Shown here piece after piece: positions 25,215 through 34,359 of a stretch of 64,000 nucleotides of DNA. The position numbers and the translations under genes were made by a program. The notes under the pieces were generated by a model that did no database searches, had not been told where the DNA came from, and was given only the letters and a program-made list of their open reading frames with translations. This stretch comes from Hyphomicrobiales bacterium (GTDB taxonomy: Bacteria; Pseudomonadota; Alphaproteobacteria; Rhizobiales; Rhizobiaceae), in contig UBXM01000040.1 of assembly GCA_900469445.1 (NCBI GenBank), forward strand, positions 84,161 to 148,160. Direction: 5' to 3'. Positions within the stretch are counted from its first letter, which is position 1. Each line of letters starts with the position of its first letter.

Positions 25215-26695
25215 TCGTACTGCTCCCGGTATTTGCGCACGATGAAGAGCGCGTAGATATTGAGGCAAAGCGTGATCACGAAGAGCGTGATGCCAAGCGC
25301 GAAGGCGACGAGCGTCTGCGGCGAGGTGAATTCAAGGTCGCCCGTCAGCTGGCTGACGATCTTGACGGTCACGGTGGTCATCGGCTCGAACGGATTGAGC
25401 TGCATACGAGCGGCAACACCGGCGGCAAGCACGACGATCATGGTTTCGCCGATGGCGCGCGAGGCAGTCATCAGAAGAGCGCCGACGACACCCGGCAGAG
25501 CTGCCGGCATGACGACCTTCTTGATGGTTTCGGACTTCGTCGCGCCGAGACCGAGCGAACCGTCACGCAGCGCACGCGGCACGGCGGTGATGATGTCGTC
25601 AGACAGCGAGGAGACGTAGGGGATCAGCATGATGCCCATGACGAAACCGGCAGTCAGAACCGATTGCGCCTGGATGAAGTTGGCGAAATCGCCGGTGGCG
25701 ATGCCGTTGATCTTCGAGGAAATGTCACGCAGGAACGGACCGACCGTGGTGAGCGCGAAGAAACCGTAGACGATGGTCGGGATACCGGCCAGCACTTCCA
25801 GCAGAGGCTTGGTGACCGAACGTACCTTCGGTGAAGCATACTCGGCCATGTAGATCGCCGAGAACAGGCCGACCGGAACGGCGACGAGCATGGCGACAAA
25901 GCCGATGTAAAGCGTACCGAGAAGCAACGGAATGAGACCAAACTGGCCCTCCGAGGCGGCAGCACCGGCTGCGGCGAAACGCGGATCCCAGACCGTGCCG
26001 AAGAAGAATTCCCAGGCAGGGACGCGGCCGAAGAAGTGACCGGCTTCCGTCAGCATCGACATGACGATGCCGATGGTCGTGATGATCGCGATCGACGACG
26101 CGACGACGAGCGCGCCGAGAATGACACGTTCAACCCTGTTGCGGGCGCGGAAGCGATGCGAAATACGGGTGTAGGAGAGACCCGCGCCGATCAGGGCCAC
26201 GATCAGAACGACAGCCGTCATGACACGGTTGCTGATCTTGTTCATCGCATTCAGATCGCCGGCGGATTCGACCATGTAAGGCTCGGGATCGCCGGCAAGC
26301 GGCAAGCCCTTGGCGCCCAGCGCATTGCGAAGTGCAACCGGATCCGCGCCGACGCTGTCGATTTCCTCAAGCGTCAGGACATCCATGCCGCGGGCGAGCG
26401 ACGAGACCATGCCGAAAGCGAGCCCCTGCTCAGCCTGCGACTTGGCCTTCACATCTTCGGGAAAGCCCCCGAGAACGGCCGAATTGATGTAGAACGGGCT
26501 GGCAACGAGCCAAACCGCAAGAACGATCGCCGCCGGCAGCACGGCGCAGATCGCGACGAACGTGCCATAATAGCCGGGACGAGAATGAAGCTTGGAGGAC
26601 ACTCCACCGGCAATAGCCAGTGCATGCCGGGTCCCAACGACATAACAGACGATCGCAACGATCGCCAAAATTAACAAGATCAGTGGTGTGCTCAT
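25211..26695 (-). CDS. pstC: Phosphate ABC transporter permease PstC
   Basis: Inner-membrane permease of 494 residues; like its partner PstA it is longer than the E. coli form (about 320). An extra membrane helix and a periplasmic stretch occupy residues about 40-200 before the standard core (EYASPKVRSVTKPLLEVLAGIPTIVYGFFAL, SLGLGATKSETIKKVVMPAALPG). Start MSTPLILL at 26695. It is separated from pstS by 164 bases that contain a strong hairpin. Confidence 0.96.
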   Translation of the reverse strand: MSTPLILLILAIVAIVCYVVGTRHALAIAGGVSSKLHSRPGYYGTFVAICAVLPAAIVLAVWLVASPFYINSAVLGGFPEDVKAKSQAEQGLAFGMVSSLARGMDVLTLEEIDSVGADPVALRNALGAKGLPLAGDPEPYMVESAGDLNAMNKISNRVMTAVVLIVALIGAGLSYTRISHRFRARNRVERVILGALVVASSIAIITTIGIVMSMLTEAGHFFGRVPAWEFFFGTVWDPRFAAAGAAASEGQFGLIPLLLGTLYIGFVAMLVAVPVGLFSAIYMAEYASPKVRSVTKPLLEVLAGIPTIVYGFFALTTVGPFLRDISSKINGIATGDFANFIQAQSVLTAGFVMGIMLIPYVSSLSDDIITAVPRALRDGSLGLGATKSETIKKVVMPAALPGVVGALLMTASRAIGETMIVVLAAGVAARMQLNPFEPMTTVTVKIVSQLTGDLEFTSPQTLVAFALGITLFVITLCLNIYALFIVRKYREQYE

Positions 26696-26825
26696 CAGAA
26701 TCCCCCGGCCTACCGCCATCGGCGGCAGCCACTACCGCACAATTCCCATCACCGGAACCAAATTGGTCGCAAATACCCAACTTAAAGGCCGCCTTGCGAG
26801 GGCGCCGGCCCAATGCCGGAAAGAG

Positions 26826-26850
26826 ACCGGCGCCGCACGAGGCGGCGCCG
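26826..26850 (-). terminator. Strong GC hairpin between pstS and pstC
   Basis: CCGGCGCCGC pairs perfectly with GCGGCGCCGG around a five-base loop, 9 bases after the pstS stop. Only a weak pyrimidine run (TCTCTTTCC) follows. A partial terminator or RNA-stabilising stem here would give more PstS than permease. Confidence 0.65.
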
Positions 26851-26859
26851 GATCAAACA

Positions 26860-27894
26860 TTACATGGTCTTGCCAGCTTCGAAGTCCTTGCGGACCTGTT
26901 CGCGCTGATCGTCCGGAGCGGCAACGAGGCCGTATTCCGCGAGCGGGCCTTCCGGGCCAACCATGTCGTCAGACAGGAAGAATTCTACGTATTCCTTCAG
27001 GCCCGGGATAACGCCCAGGTGAGCCTTCTTGACGTAGAAGTACAGCGGACGGGAAACCGGGTATTCGCCGGAGGAGATCGTGTCGGTCGAAGCTACGACG
27101 TTCGAAACGGTCGCAACCTTCAGCTTGTCCTTGTTGTTTTCGTAGAAAGCGAGGCCGAAAACGCCGAGGCCGGTCTTGTTGGCAGCGATACGAGCAAGCG
27201 TCTCGGTGTAGTCGCCGTCGATGTCGACAGCAGCGCCGTCCTTACGAACTGCAACGCACTTGGCAGCAGCCTGCTTGGCGTCGGAAACGACAGCCTTGAT
27301 GGCGTCGGTTGCGCCGGCTTCCTTGCAGCCTTCAGCCATGATCTTCTCTTCGAAGACTTCGCGGGTGCCGTGCTTGGAGCCCGGGATGTAGGCTGCGATC
27401 GGGCCCTTCGGCAGGGTAGCGTTGATGTCCGACCAGTTCTTGTACGGGTTGGCAACGAGCTTGCCGTCGACGATGACTTCAGCTGCGAGAGCCTTGTAGA
27501 GGTCCTTCGGCTCGATCTTCATGTCGCCGTTGGAGCTGTCAGCAGCGAAAACGATACCGTCGTAACCGATGCGGATTTCCTGAACGTCGTTGACGCCAGC
27601 GGCCTTGCAGGCTGCGAGTTCGTCGGACTTGATGGCGCGCGAAGCGTTGGCAACGTCGATCGTGCCTTCACCAACGCCCGAGCAGAATGCCTTCAGGCCG
27701 CCGCCGGTGCCGCCGGATTCAACGACCGGAGCCTTGAAGTTCGGGAAGGTCTCAGCGAAAGTTTCGGAAACGATCTTTGCGTACGGCAGAACGGTGGACG
27801 AGCCGGCAACCTGGACCTGGTCGCGCGCAGCGGCAGCGCCGGCGAATGCGACAGAGGCCACGAGGGCAGCTGTGGAAAGTTTCAACATGTTCAT
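26860..27894 (-). CDS. pstS: Periplasmic phosphate-binding protein
   Basis: High-affinity phosphate receptor of the Pst system. 344 residues with a signal peptide (about 1-24, ending GAAAA before RDQ). The mature protein starts RDQVQVAGSSTVLPY and contains the ligand loops GGTGGGLKAFCSGVGEG and SKHGTREVFEE. ATG at 27894 has GGGAGAG upstream; the TTG one codon earlier is less likely. A PHO box lies 113 bases upstream. Confidence 0.97.
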   Translation of the reverse strand: MNMLKLSTAALVASVAFAGAAAARDQVQVAGSSTVLPYAKIVSETFAETFPNFKAPVVESGGTGGGLKAFCSGVGEGTIDVANASRAIKSDELAACKAAGVNDVQEIRIGYDGIVFAADSSNGDMKIEPKDLYKALAAEVIVDGKLVANPYKNWSDINATLPKGPIAAYIPGSKHGTREVFEEKIMAEGCKEAGATDAIKAVVSDAKQAAAKCVAVRKDGAAVDIDGDYTETLARIAANKTGLGVFGLAFYENNKDKLKVATVSNVVASTDTISSGEYPVSRPLYFYVKKAHLGVIPGLKEYVEFFLSDDMVGPEGPLAEYGLVAAPDDQREQVRKDFEAGKTM

Positions 27895-27958
27895 CAATCT
27901 CTCCCGTTATGGGTTTTGTGAAAGCGTTTGTCGCCGGCTTTCGCACCTGCCGGCTTCT

Positions 27959-27980
27959 GGCCCGCTCCTATTAGCGGGCC
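27959..27980 (-). other. Hairpin in the pstS leader
   Basis: GGCCCGCT and AGCGGGCC form a perfect eight-base stem with a six-base loop. It lies between the PHO box and pstS, so it would fall in the 5' leader of pstS mRNA. A stabilising role or the end of the phoR transcript are both possible. Confidence 0.5.
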
Positions 27981-28006
27981 TTGACCTCAGCTTTTATGTC
28001 ACTTCG

Positions 28007-28024
28007 ATGAAACATTTATGACAA
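28007..28024 (-). promoter_or_regulatory. PHO box upstream of pstS
   Basis: On the minus strand TTGTCAT-AAAT-GTTTCAT gives two seven-base half sites with the exact 11-base phase and an AT-rich spacer, close to the PhoB consensus. Its place before pstS, with phoB in the same operon, indicates positive feedback at low phosphate. Confidence 0.88.
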
Positions 28025-28086
28025 ATTAAGTCATTGATTTTTATTTGAAAAACAATTGCACAGATGTGCAACGTATAAGTTTTATG

Positions 28087-29340
28087 TCAGAATCTGACGG
28101 TAAACTCCGATCCCTTGCCCAGTTCCGACTTCACGATCAGGCGCGCGCGGTGTCTGGTGAGGATATGCTTGACGATCGCGAGCCCCAGACCAGTTCCTTT
28201 CTTCGACCGGCTGTCGGCGACGCTGACCCGATAAAAACGCTCGGTTAGTCGCGGCACATGCTCGGCCGGAATGCCCGGACCGCGGTCAAGGACGCTGACT
28301 TCGATCGGCTGCGACGGCTCGTTGCGCAGGTAGACATCGACGAACTTTCCCTCCTGGCCATACTTGCAGGCATTCTCGATCAGGTTCTCGACAACCTCCA
28401 CCAGCTCATCGCGATCACCCAGAACCTCCACCTTCTCATCAGGCAGATGCAGCCGGATCTCGACACCGAGTTCTTCGGCAAGCGGCAACAGCGCATCGCG
28501 CACATGGCCGATGACCGGACGCAGGTCCACGGACTGATCCGGCGCGATATGAGACTTCAGCTCAAGCCGCGAAAGCGACAGGAGGTCATCGACCAGCCGG
28601 CTCATGCGGGTCGACTGATCCAGCATGATGCCGAGAAACCGCTCCTTGGCCGCATCATCGGAACGTGCCGGGCCCTGCATCGTCTCAATGAATCCGCGCA
28701 ACGAGGCGAGCGGCGTGCGCAGCTCATGGCTGGCATTGGCGACAAAATCCGACCGCATGCGGTCGAGGCGGCGAAGCTCGGAAATATCCTTGAACGACAG
28801 CAGGAACAGATCTTCCGTCGCAACATCTGCCGGCTCGATCCGCGCGACGCGCAGAAGATAGACGCGCTCGGAGGGGAGACGTTCGGAATACTCGATCTGA
28901 TTGGGCTCTCCCGTCGCGATCGTTTCGTTGACCATGTCGAGAATGCCGGGCGAACGCAGGCGTGCGGAAAGATGCGAGCCGATGGGCAGCAGGCCAAGCG
29001 CCTTTTCCGCTGCCTTGTTTTCCCACAGAACAAGAGCCTCCTCATTCAGGAGAAGGACTGGAATATCCAGGGCGGACAAGGTCGAGGCGATCGGCGGAAG
29101 AGGGTCTGGCGAGGCATCCTCCTCATCCTCTCTATCTTCCGGCGCCGGCGTGACAATGACAACCGGCCGCCTTGCGACCACGGCAAGAACCAAAACCAGC
29201 CAGCAGGGCAGAACGGCATACCAGACGGCGCCGGCGGCAAAGGCTAAAAGCGCAACGAGCGTGAGAAGAAACAGGACAAGCCATTCTCTTTTTACCGAAG
29301 CGACAATACCTCCCCTTGCCTGCTCTGCACCCGACGTCAT
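28087..29340 (-). CDS. phoR: Phosphate regulon sensor histidine kinase PhoR
   Basis: Membrane histidine kinase partner of PhoB. 417 residues from the chosen start at 29340. A membrane hairpin lies at about 19-56, then an acidic stretch (EDREDEEDA), a PAS-like domain (about 85-190), the H-box SHELRTP with phospho-histidine His205, and a catalytic domain with N-box NLIENACKYG, DRGPGIP and GTGLGLAIVKH. An in-frame start at 29400 adds 20 residues of doubtful value. It precedes pstS by 192 bases on the same strand and diverges from the polyphosphate kinase gene. Confidence 0.95.
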   Translation of the reverse strand: MTSGAEQARGGIVASVKREWLVLFLLTLVALLAFAAGAVWYAVLPCWLVLVLAVVARRPVVIVTPAPEDREDEEDASPDPLPPIASTLSALDIPVLLLNEEALVLWENKAAEKALGLLPIGSHLSARLRSPGILDMVNETIATGEPNQIEYSERLPSERVYLLRVARIEPADVATEDLFLLSFKDISELRRLDRMRSDFVANASHELRTPLASLRGFIETMQGPARSDDAAKERFLGIMLDQSTRMSRLVDDLLSLSRLELKSHIAPDQSVDLRPVIGHVRDALLPLAEELGVEIRLHLPDEKVEVLGDRDELVEVVENLIENACKYGQEGKFVDVYLRNEPSQPIEVSVLDRGPGIPAEHVPRLTERFYRVSVADSRSKKGTGLGLAIVKHILTRHRARLIVKSELGKGSEFTVRF

Positions 29341-29518
29341 GACACCCTCTATGAAGCCGGAACCGCTTGCCCGGCATTTGCCTGTTAAACACTTGGTCAT
29401 ATAAGCCTTTCATGACACTTGTGCATCAAGGCCTATGGAAAACCTCTGGCTGAACGCCACCTTTCAGCTAACGTAACGCAGCATGACATAGATGCCAGAA
29501 GCTGAGAGGAGAGCAAGC

Positions 29519-30397
29519 ATGTCAACAGGCGAAAGCAGGACAGTCGACCTCATCATCGCGGGAAAGAAGCGCCGGTTCGACATAGACAACCCGACCCTGC
29601 CGGACTGGATCGACAAGCAGGCCCTCGCCTCCGGCAACTATCCCTATGACGACAAGCTGAACCGGGAGAAATACGAGAAGCAGCTGGAAAAGCTGCAGAT
29701 CGAACTGGTGAAGATGCAGTTCTGGATGCAGGCGACCGGAAAACGAATGGTCGCGCTGTTCGAGGGCCGGGACGCCGCCGGCAAGGGCGGGACGATCTTT
29801 TCGATCCGGACCTATCTCAATCCACGCTCGGCGCGTGTCGTCGCCCTGACCAAACCGACCGAGACCGAGGCGGGGCAATGGTACTACCAGCGTTATGCGA
29901 CGCATTTCCCGACCAAGGGCGAGATCGTGCTCTATGACCGCTCCTGGTATAACCGCGCCGTGGTCGAGCCTGTGATGGGTTTCTGCACGCCGGCTCAATA
30001 TGACAGCTTCATGCGGGCAACACCGCGCTTCGAAAAGCTGCTGGTGGAAGACGGCGTGCATTTCTTCAAGTTCTGGCTCGATATCGGCCAGGAAATGCAG
30101 CTGAAGCGCTTTCACGATCGCCGGCACGACCCGTTGAAGATCTGGAAGCTTTCGCCGATGGATGTCGCCGCGCTGACGAAATGGGACGAATATACCGAAA
30201 AGCGCAACCGGATGCTGGAAGAGACCCATACCAAGGACGCCCCCTGGGCGATCCTGCGCGCCAACGACAAACGGCGTTCACGCCTGGATGCGATCCGCCA
30301 CATCCTGCTGTCACTGGATTACGAGGGCAAGGATAAGGATGCGATCGGCCAGATCGACGACAAGATCCTCGGCTTCGGACCGAAATTCCTCAAATAG
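29519..30397 (+). CDS. ppk2: Polyphosphate kinase 2
   Basis: Transfers phosphate between polyphosphate and nucleotides; class I enzymes usually form GTP or ATP from NDP. 292 residues. Walker A GRDAAGKGG at 83-91, Walker B YDRSWYNR at 139-146, and the lid region around KRFHDRRHDPLKIWKLSP. The start at 29519 has a good AGGAGAG site; ATG at 29492 is an in-frame alternative. It diverges from phoR, which places polyphosphate use beside phosphate sensing. Confidence 0.93.
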   Translation: MSTGESRTVDLIIAGKKRRFDIDNPTLPDWIDKQALASGNYPYDDKLNREKYEKQLEKLQIELVKMQFWMQATGKRMVALFEGRDAAGKGGTIFSIRTYLNPRSARVVALTKPTETEAGQWYYQRYATHFPTKGEIVLYDRSWYNRAVVEPVMGFCTPAQYDSFMRATPRFEKLLVEDGVHFFKFWLDIGQEMQLKRFHDRRHDPLKIWKLSPMDVAALTKWDEYTEKRNRMLEETHTKDAPWAILRANDKRRSRLDAIRHILLSLDYEGKDKDAIGQIDDKILGFGPKFLK

Positions 30398-30416
30398 CGG
30401 CGACGAACCGCCAAAG

Positions 30417-30439
30417 CTGCCGGGTTACTGGCCCGGCAG
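30417..30439. terminator. Hairpin at the ppk2 / unknown-gene convergence
   Basis: CTGCCGGG pairs with CCCGGCAG around a seven-base loop. It overlaps the last codons of the minus-strand gene and lies 20 bases after the ppk2 stop. No T-run follows on either strand, so its terminator role is uncertain. Confidence 0.4.
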
Positions 30440-31669
30440 TGCGCGAACGGAATAGATGAAGACGGGGCGATCGCTACCCTGAATGCCGCTGTTAACGAGA
30501 ATACGGCCGGGAGCATTCGGCGCCATCGTGCGGTCGAAATTGACCTTGAACAGGGCGTCGAGCTTTTCCTGCGTTGCCGTGAAGCGATGGCGTGAGCATG
30601 TGCCGAGGCTGCCGAAATCACACCGCACCGAAAGCTGCGAGTGCTGGTTTGCAGCAGACTGAATGGTGAGGGCGAGCGTCGAGGTTTTGCCGGCCAGTTC
30701 GCGCAGAACCTCCACCGGAACCTCGATTGCGACATCACCTGCGGCGTCAGCAGTGGCGGACGTGACCCTCAGGGCCTGCCCTTCCGTGCCGGTGGCAATC
30801 TGTGCCTGAGCCTGGGAACCGGCCTGGAAGACCGCCCCTTCCGTCGGCTCGAAGATCGCCGCCCATTCCTCCGAGAACCCGCCACGCGATGAAAGCGCCG
30901 ACGGCCCCTGCCCCGACGACTGGAAAGCGGCCGGCCGGTTGGCGCTGCGCATCGCTTCATCGACGATCGATTGCACCATGCCGGACTGGTAAAAGACAAA
31001 ACAGCCCACGGCGACGACGCCGAGCGTAACGATCCAGGTGATCAGATGGGACAGGAAACCGCGCTTCTTGCGGCGCGGTTTCGCCGCGCGTCCGCTGGCC
31101 AGATCCGCCGATGCCTTGGCCTTGCGACCTCTTCTTCCCGTCGACTTGATATCCGGGGCTGGCTGCTCATTTACCGAAGCATTCGCGACAGGTGCGGAAA
31201 CGGTCGCGTCCGCGGAATCGAACGGAGCGATTTCCGGCGCCATTGCAGTTGCATGGGAGCGGCTGTCAGCATCAGGGCCGGTACGGGTCACGCCACCGAG
31301 CGTGCCGGTATCGACCGCGCGAGGAGACTGCGCGTGCGGAGCGTCCAGCGGCACGGCGACTTCCGGAGCGGCGCGAACCTCGTCCCGCCGAGAAGGTGCA
31401 TCCATCTCGATAAAAGGATCGATATCAGCGCTCAAGGGTGGCTGGGCCGCCTGGGCGAGACGATCAATCTCCTCGTTCTCGATCTCGCCGATCTTGTCTT
31501 CCAGACGCTTGCGCTGCTGCATGATGACGAGGTTGTCGGTTACGCCCTGCTTGCGCAGGCCGGCATCGAGAGCCTGGCGGGCAGACTGATAGATCCGGGC
31601 ACGCACCTGACCGTCGCCGCGTTCGGCGCGATCCAAGGCATTTCTTATGGCTGTCTCCAGGCCGCTCAC
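30425..31669 (-). CDS. Membrane-anchored protein of unknown function
   Basis: 414 residues, not recognised as a named family. Residues 1-75 are charged and helical (LRKQGVTDNLVIMQQRKRLEDKIGEIENEEIDRL region) and probably cytoplasmic. A low-complexity alanine/proline-rich linker runs to about 180, a basic stretch (RRGRKAKA, PRRKKRG) precedes one membrane helix at 207-227, and a periplasmic domain of about 180 residues follows. That domain begins EEWAAIFEPTEG and looks beta-rich, with cysteines in VRCDFGSLGTCSRHRF. The topology (cytoplasmic N, periplasmic C) follows from the positive charges before the helix. Neighbours give no pathway. Confidence 0.75.
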   Translation of the reverse strand: MSGLETAIRNALDRAERGDGQVRARIYQSARQALDAGLRKQGVTDNLVIMQQRKRLEDKIGEIENEEIDRLAQAAQPPLSADIDPFIEMDAPSRRDEVRAAPEVAVPLDAPHAQSPRAVDTGTLGGVTRTGPDADSRSHATAMAPEIAPFDSADATVSAPVANASVNEQPAPDIKSTGRRGRKAKASADLASGRAAKPRRKKRGFLSHLITWIVTLGVVAVGCFVFYQSGMVQSIVDEAMRSANRPAAFQSSGQGPSALSSRGGFSEEWAAIFEPTEGAVFQAGSQAQAQIATGTEGQALRVTSATADAAGDVAIEVPVEVLRELAGKTSTLALTIQSAANQHSQLSVRCDFGSLGTCSRHRFTATQEKLDALFKVNFDRTMAPNAPGRILVNSGIQGSDRPVFIYSVRALPGQ

Positions 31670-31915
31670 TGCCGGTCCTTCCGGTTCATTTCAACTCTCA
31701 GGCGCGATAGTCATTCGCCCGTATTTTAACCTCTCGGTAACGTCTCAAGCGCCGAACTGCAAGAAGGCGTCCCAACTCATCCCGTGGTGAGACCGCCGAA
31801 ACATGGTGGCGAATCCATGGCGGCCATGACGAAAGGGCACGATCGAAGCGACTTCCCACCGTAAAATTCATCTGATACACCATCTTACGTAAAGGTAATT
31901 CGGGAGGTTCCTTTT

Positions 31916-32872
31916 ATGCTTCCAGCAGTCCTCAAGGACAGGCTGCGGCTGCCGGTCGTGGCATCGCCGCTCTTCATCATATCGCATCCGGAACTGACGG
32001 TGGCGCAATGCAAGGCCGGTGTGGTGGGCGCTTTTCCGGCGCTCAATGCAAGACCGGAAAGTCAGCTGGATGAATGGCTGGCGCAGATTACCGAAGAGCT
32101 TGCCGCCTACGATGCAGCCAATCCCGGCAGGCCGTCGGCACCGTTCGCCGTCAACCAGATCGTTCACACGTCGAACAAGCGGCTGGAACATGATCTTATG
32201 ATGTGCGTGAAATACAAGGTGCCGATCGTGATCTCCTCACTTGGCGCCGTGCCGGAAGTCAATGCCGCCGTACATTCCTATGGTGGCATCGTGCTGCATG
32301 ACATCATCAACAACCGCCATGCGAAATCCGCCATCCGCAAGGGAGCCGACGGGCTGATCGCGGTTGCAACCGGGGCCGGCGGCCATGCAGGCATAGTGTC
32401 ACCCTTCGCGCTGGTGCAGGAAATCCGCGAGTGGTTCGACGGACCGCTCTTGCTGGCCGGCGCGATCGCCACCGGCGGCGGCATTCTCGCAGCTCAGGCG
32501 ATGGGTGCCGACATGGCCTATATCGGCTCGCCCTTCATTGCGACGCATGAGGCGCGCGCTTCGGACGGCTACAAGCAGATGATCGTAGATTCGAGCGCGG
32601 CCGATATCGTCTATTCCAACTATTTCACCGGCATCCACGGCAATTACCTGAAGGGTTCGATTGCGGCGATGGGGATGGACCCGAATGCCTTGCCGGAAGC
32701 CGATCCATCAAAGATGGATTTCGAAAAGGCAACGACCGGCGCGAAAGCCTGGAAGGAAATCTGGGGTGCCGGCCAGGGTGTGGGTGCGGTGAAAGCGGTT
32801 TCCTCGGTCGCCGATCTGGTCGACCGGCTGGATGGAGAATATCGGCAGGCGCGGCAAAGGCTCTCACTTTAA
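31916..32872 (+). CDS. NAD(P)H-dependent flavin oxidoreductase / nitronate monooxygenase-like
   Basis: TIM-barrel FMN protein of 318 residues related to 2-nitropropane dioxygenase. Marks are LPVVASPLFIISHPELT at the N-terminus, ADGLIAVATGAGGHAG near 140-160 (flavin phosphate loop), LLAGAIATGGGILAAQAMGADMAYIGSPF at about 180-210. GGGAGG precedes the ATG. These enzymes oxidise nitronates or reduce other substrates with NAD(P)H; which applies here is not visible. It stands alone between two minus-strand genes. Confidence 0.87.
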   Translation: MLPAVLKDRLRLPVVASPLFIISHPELTVAQCKAGVVGAFPALNARPESQLDEWLAQITEELAAYDAANPGRPSAPFAVNQIVHTSNKRLEHDLMMCVKYKVPIVISSLGAVPEVNAAVHSYGGIVLHDIINNRHAKSAIRKGADGLIAVATGAGGHAGIVSPFALVQEIREWFDGPLLLAGAIATGGGILAAQAMGADMAYIGSPFIATHEARASDGYKQMIVDSSAADIVYSNYFTGIHGNYLKGSIAAMGMDPNALPEADPSKMDFEKATTGAKAWKEIWGAGQGVGAVKAVSSVADLVDRLDGEYRQARQRLSL

Positions 32873-33006
32873 GGCCGGCCGGGCTCGTTCGAGGAAAAGG
32901 CTCCATTCGGGGAAAAATAACAGGATCGCGAAAACCGGCTTGAAATCGGAATTGGTTGCCTGTATCAGCGCATCACTCGCAGATTGGCGCCGGTCGCCAC
33001 TGCCGG

Positions 33007-33082
33007 GCCGCTTTAGCTCAGGTGGTAGAGCACATCATTCGTAATGATGGGGTCGCAGGTTCGAGTCCTGCAAGCGGCACCA
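33007..33082 (+). tRNA. tRNA-Thr (anticodon CGT)
   Basis: A 76-nt cloverleaf: acceptor GCCGCTT with AAGCGGC, D-arm GCTC/GAGC, anticodon stem CATCA/TGATG with loop TTCGTAA, T-loop GGTTCGAGTCC, and encoded CCA. Anticodon CGT reads ACG threonine codons. Confidence 0.97.
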
Positions 33083-33120
33083 TTTTTCTTCCCTAGAAAA
33101 TTCGAGAAAACATTCACGGC

Positions 33121-34263
33121 TTAGGACGCGGAACTCAGTTCGCTTGTCTCTGTGCCGATCGTCATCGTGTTGCCGCGCCAATCGAAGGAGCCGCTCAGCC
33201 AGCTTCTGACCCAGATTGCCGGCGCAAGCACGTCCCGCATCAGCATGGCCGGCAGGGTGAAGACCGAGAAACGCCAGTTCTTTGCCCAGATCAGCGCGAG
33301 TTCGGGAAGATAGACGGCGACGAGAACCGCAAGGGTAACAGCGGCAAACGAGATGTCGCCGGTCGACAGGGCCACAGCAGCAAGCGCCAGCAAGAGCGGC
33401 GGCAGGCAGCCGAGCAGGATTTCAGGGGCGAAGAAGGCCGGGAAGGTAACCCGGCGCAGGCGTGCCCAGCGGGCTTGCCGCGACCAGATCTGGACAAGCT
33501 CACGCCGGCCAAGCGGCTGTTCGAAAGGCGAGGAGACCAGATGCACCTTGCGCCCGAGGCGGCGCACAAGCTTGGTTGCGGCAGCGTCCTCGGCGATTTC
33601 GGCTCCGAGTGCGGCAATGCCGCCTTCGGCATCCAGCATCGGCTTATACCACAACATGCTCTTGCCCTGGGCGAAACCGAGACCAACCGCTTCGCCGGCA
33701 TATTGCCAGCGTGCCTGCTGGGAATTCAGGAAGGCACATTCGACCTCGGCCCAGAAACCTTGAGGGCGGGAACCGAGCGGAGTCGAGCAGACGAGACCGG
33801 TATCCGACCGCCGCGCCGCCATGAGGTGGGCGATGTAATCGCGCGGCATCAACACGTTGGAATCGGCCAGCACCACCCAGTCATTGGCCGCGGCGCGCCA
33901 GCCCTTGACGCAATTGTTGAGTTTGGGGTTGGCACTGACACGGTCGTCGCCGATGAGCAGGCTCGCGGAAACTTGCGGATGCCGAGCGATGGCGTCTTTT
34001 ATTGCAGGAATGACGGGGTCTCTCGCATCGGCCAGACAAAAGATCAGCTCGTAGCTCGGCCAGTCCAGATCGAATGCGCGCTCCAGCGTCAGGGCTGTGA
34101 AGTTTTCGATGCCGCAGGCGGGCACAACAACGGTGACCGGCGGCTTTTCGGCAAGCTCGGGAGCCGGTTTGCCGTTGCGCGACAGACGCCCCATCGCAAT
34201 GCCGATGCTGATGCCATTGGCGGCAATCAGCACACCGGAAGCGAGACCAAGAATAAGCGACAT
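33121..34263 (-). CDS. GT21 family lipid glycosyltransferase (ceramide glucosyltransferase-like)
   Basis: Membrane glycosyltransferase of 380 residues. One N-terminal helix (about 3-25) and several C-terminal helices flank a GT-A domain with Asp134 (VLADSN), Glu225-Asp226 and RQARW at 262-266, the D1-D2-D3-(Q/R)xxRW signature of family GT21. Agrobacterium and Mesorhizobium GT21 enzymes (Pgt type) add galactose or glucose to diacylglycerol or ceramide, so a glycolipid product is likely. The start MSLILGLAS at 34263 removes an unconserved extension. A PHO-box-like site lies 97 bases upstream. Confidence 0.85.
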   Translation of the reverse strand: MSLILGLASGVLIAANGISIGIAMGRLSRNGKPAPELAEKPPVTVVVPACGIENFTALTLERAFDLDWPSYELIFCLADARDPVIPAIKDAIARHPQVSASLLIGDDRVSANPKLNNCVKGWRAAANDWVVLADSNVLMPRDYIAHLMAARRSDTGLVCSTPLGSRPQGFWAEVECAFLNSQQARWQYAGEAVGLGFAQGKSMLWYKPMLDAEGGIAALGAEIAEDAAATKLVRRLGRKVHLVSSPFEQPLGRRELVQIWSRQARWARLRRVTFPAFFAPEILLGCLPPLLLALAAVALSTGDISFAAVTLAVLVAVYLPELALIWAKNWRFSVFTLPAMLMRDVLAPAIWVRSWLSGSFDWRGNTMTIGTETSELSSAS

Positions 34264-34359
34264 CAAGCAGTCTCCGTTAGGCCTCGATCTGTCAGCTTCA
34301 GGTATCGCCTGCATATGGCGCAGCGCGTCGGGCTTGGCGAAGGAGCCAAGCACGACGAG

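Noticed and set aside
26620..27921. 433-codon plus-strand frame opposite pstS
   Set aside because: Antisense of pstS and part of pstC; no independent signal.
29391..29420. Possible PHO box between phoR and ppk2 (GGTCAT and TTTCAT words)
   Set aside because: The half sites are 13 bases apart start to start instead of 11, so they do not fit the PhoB phase.
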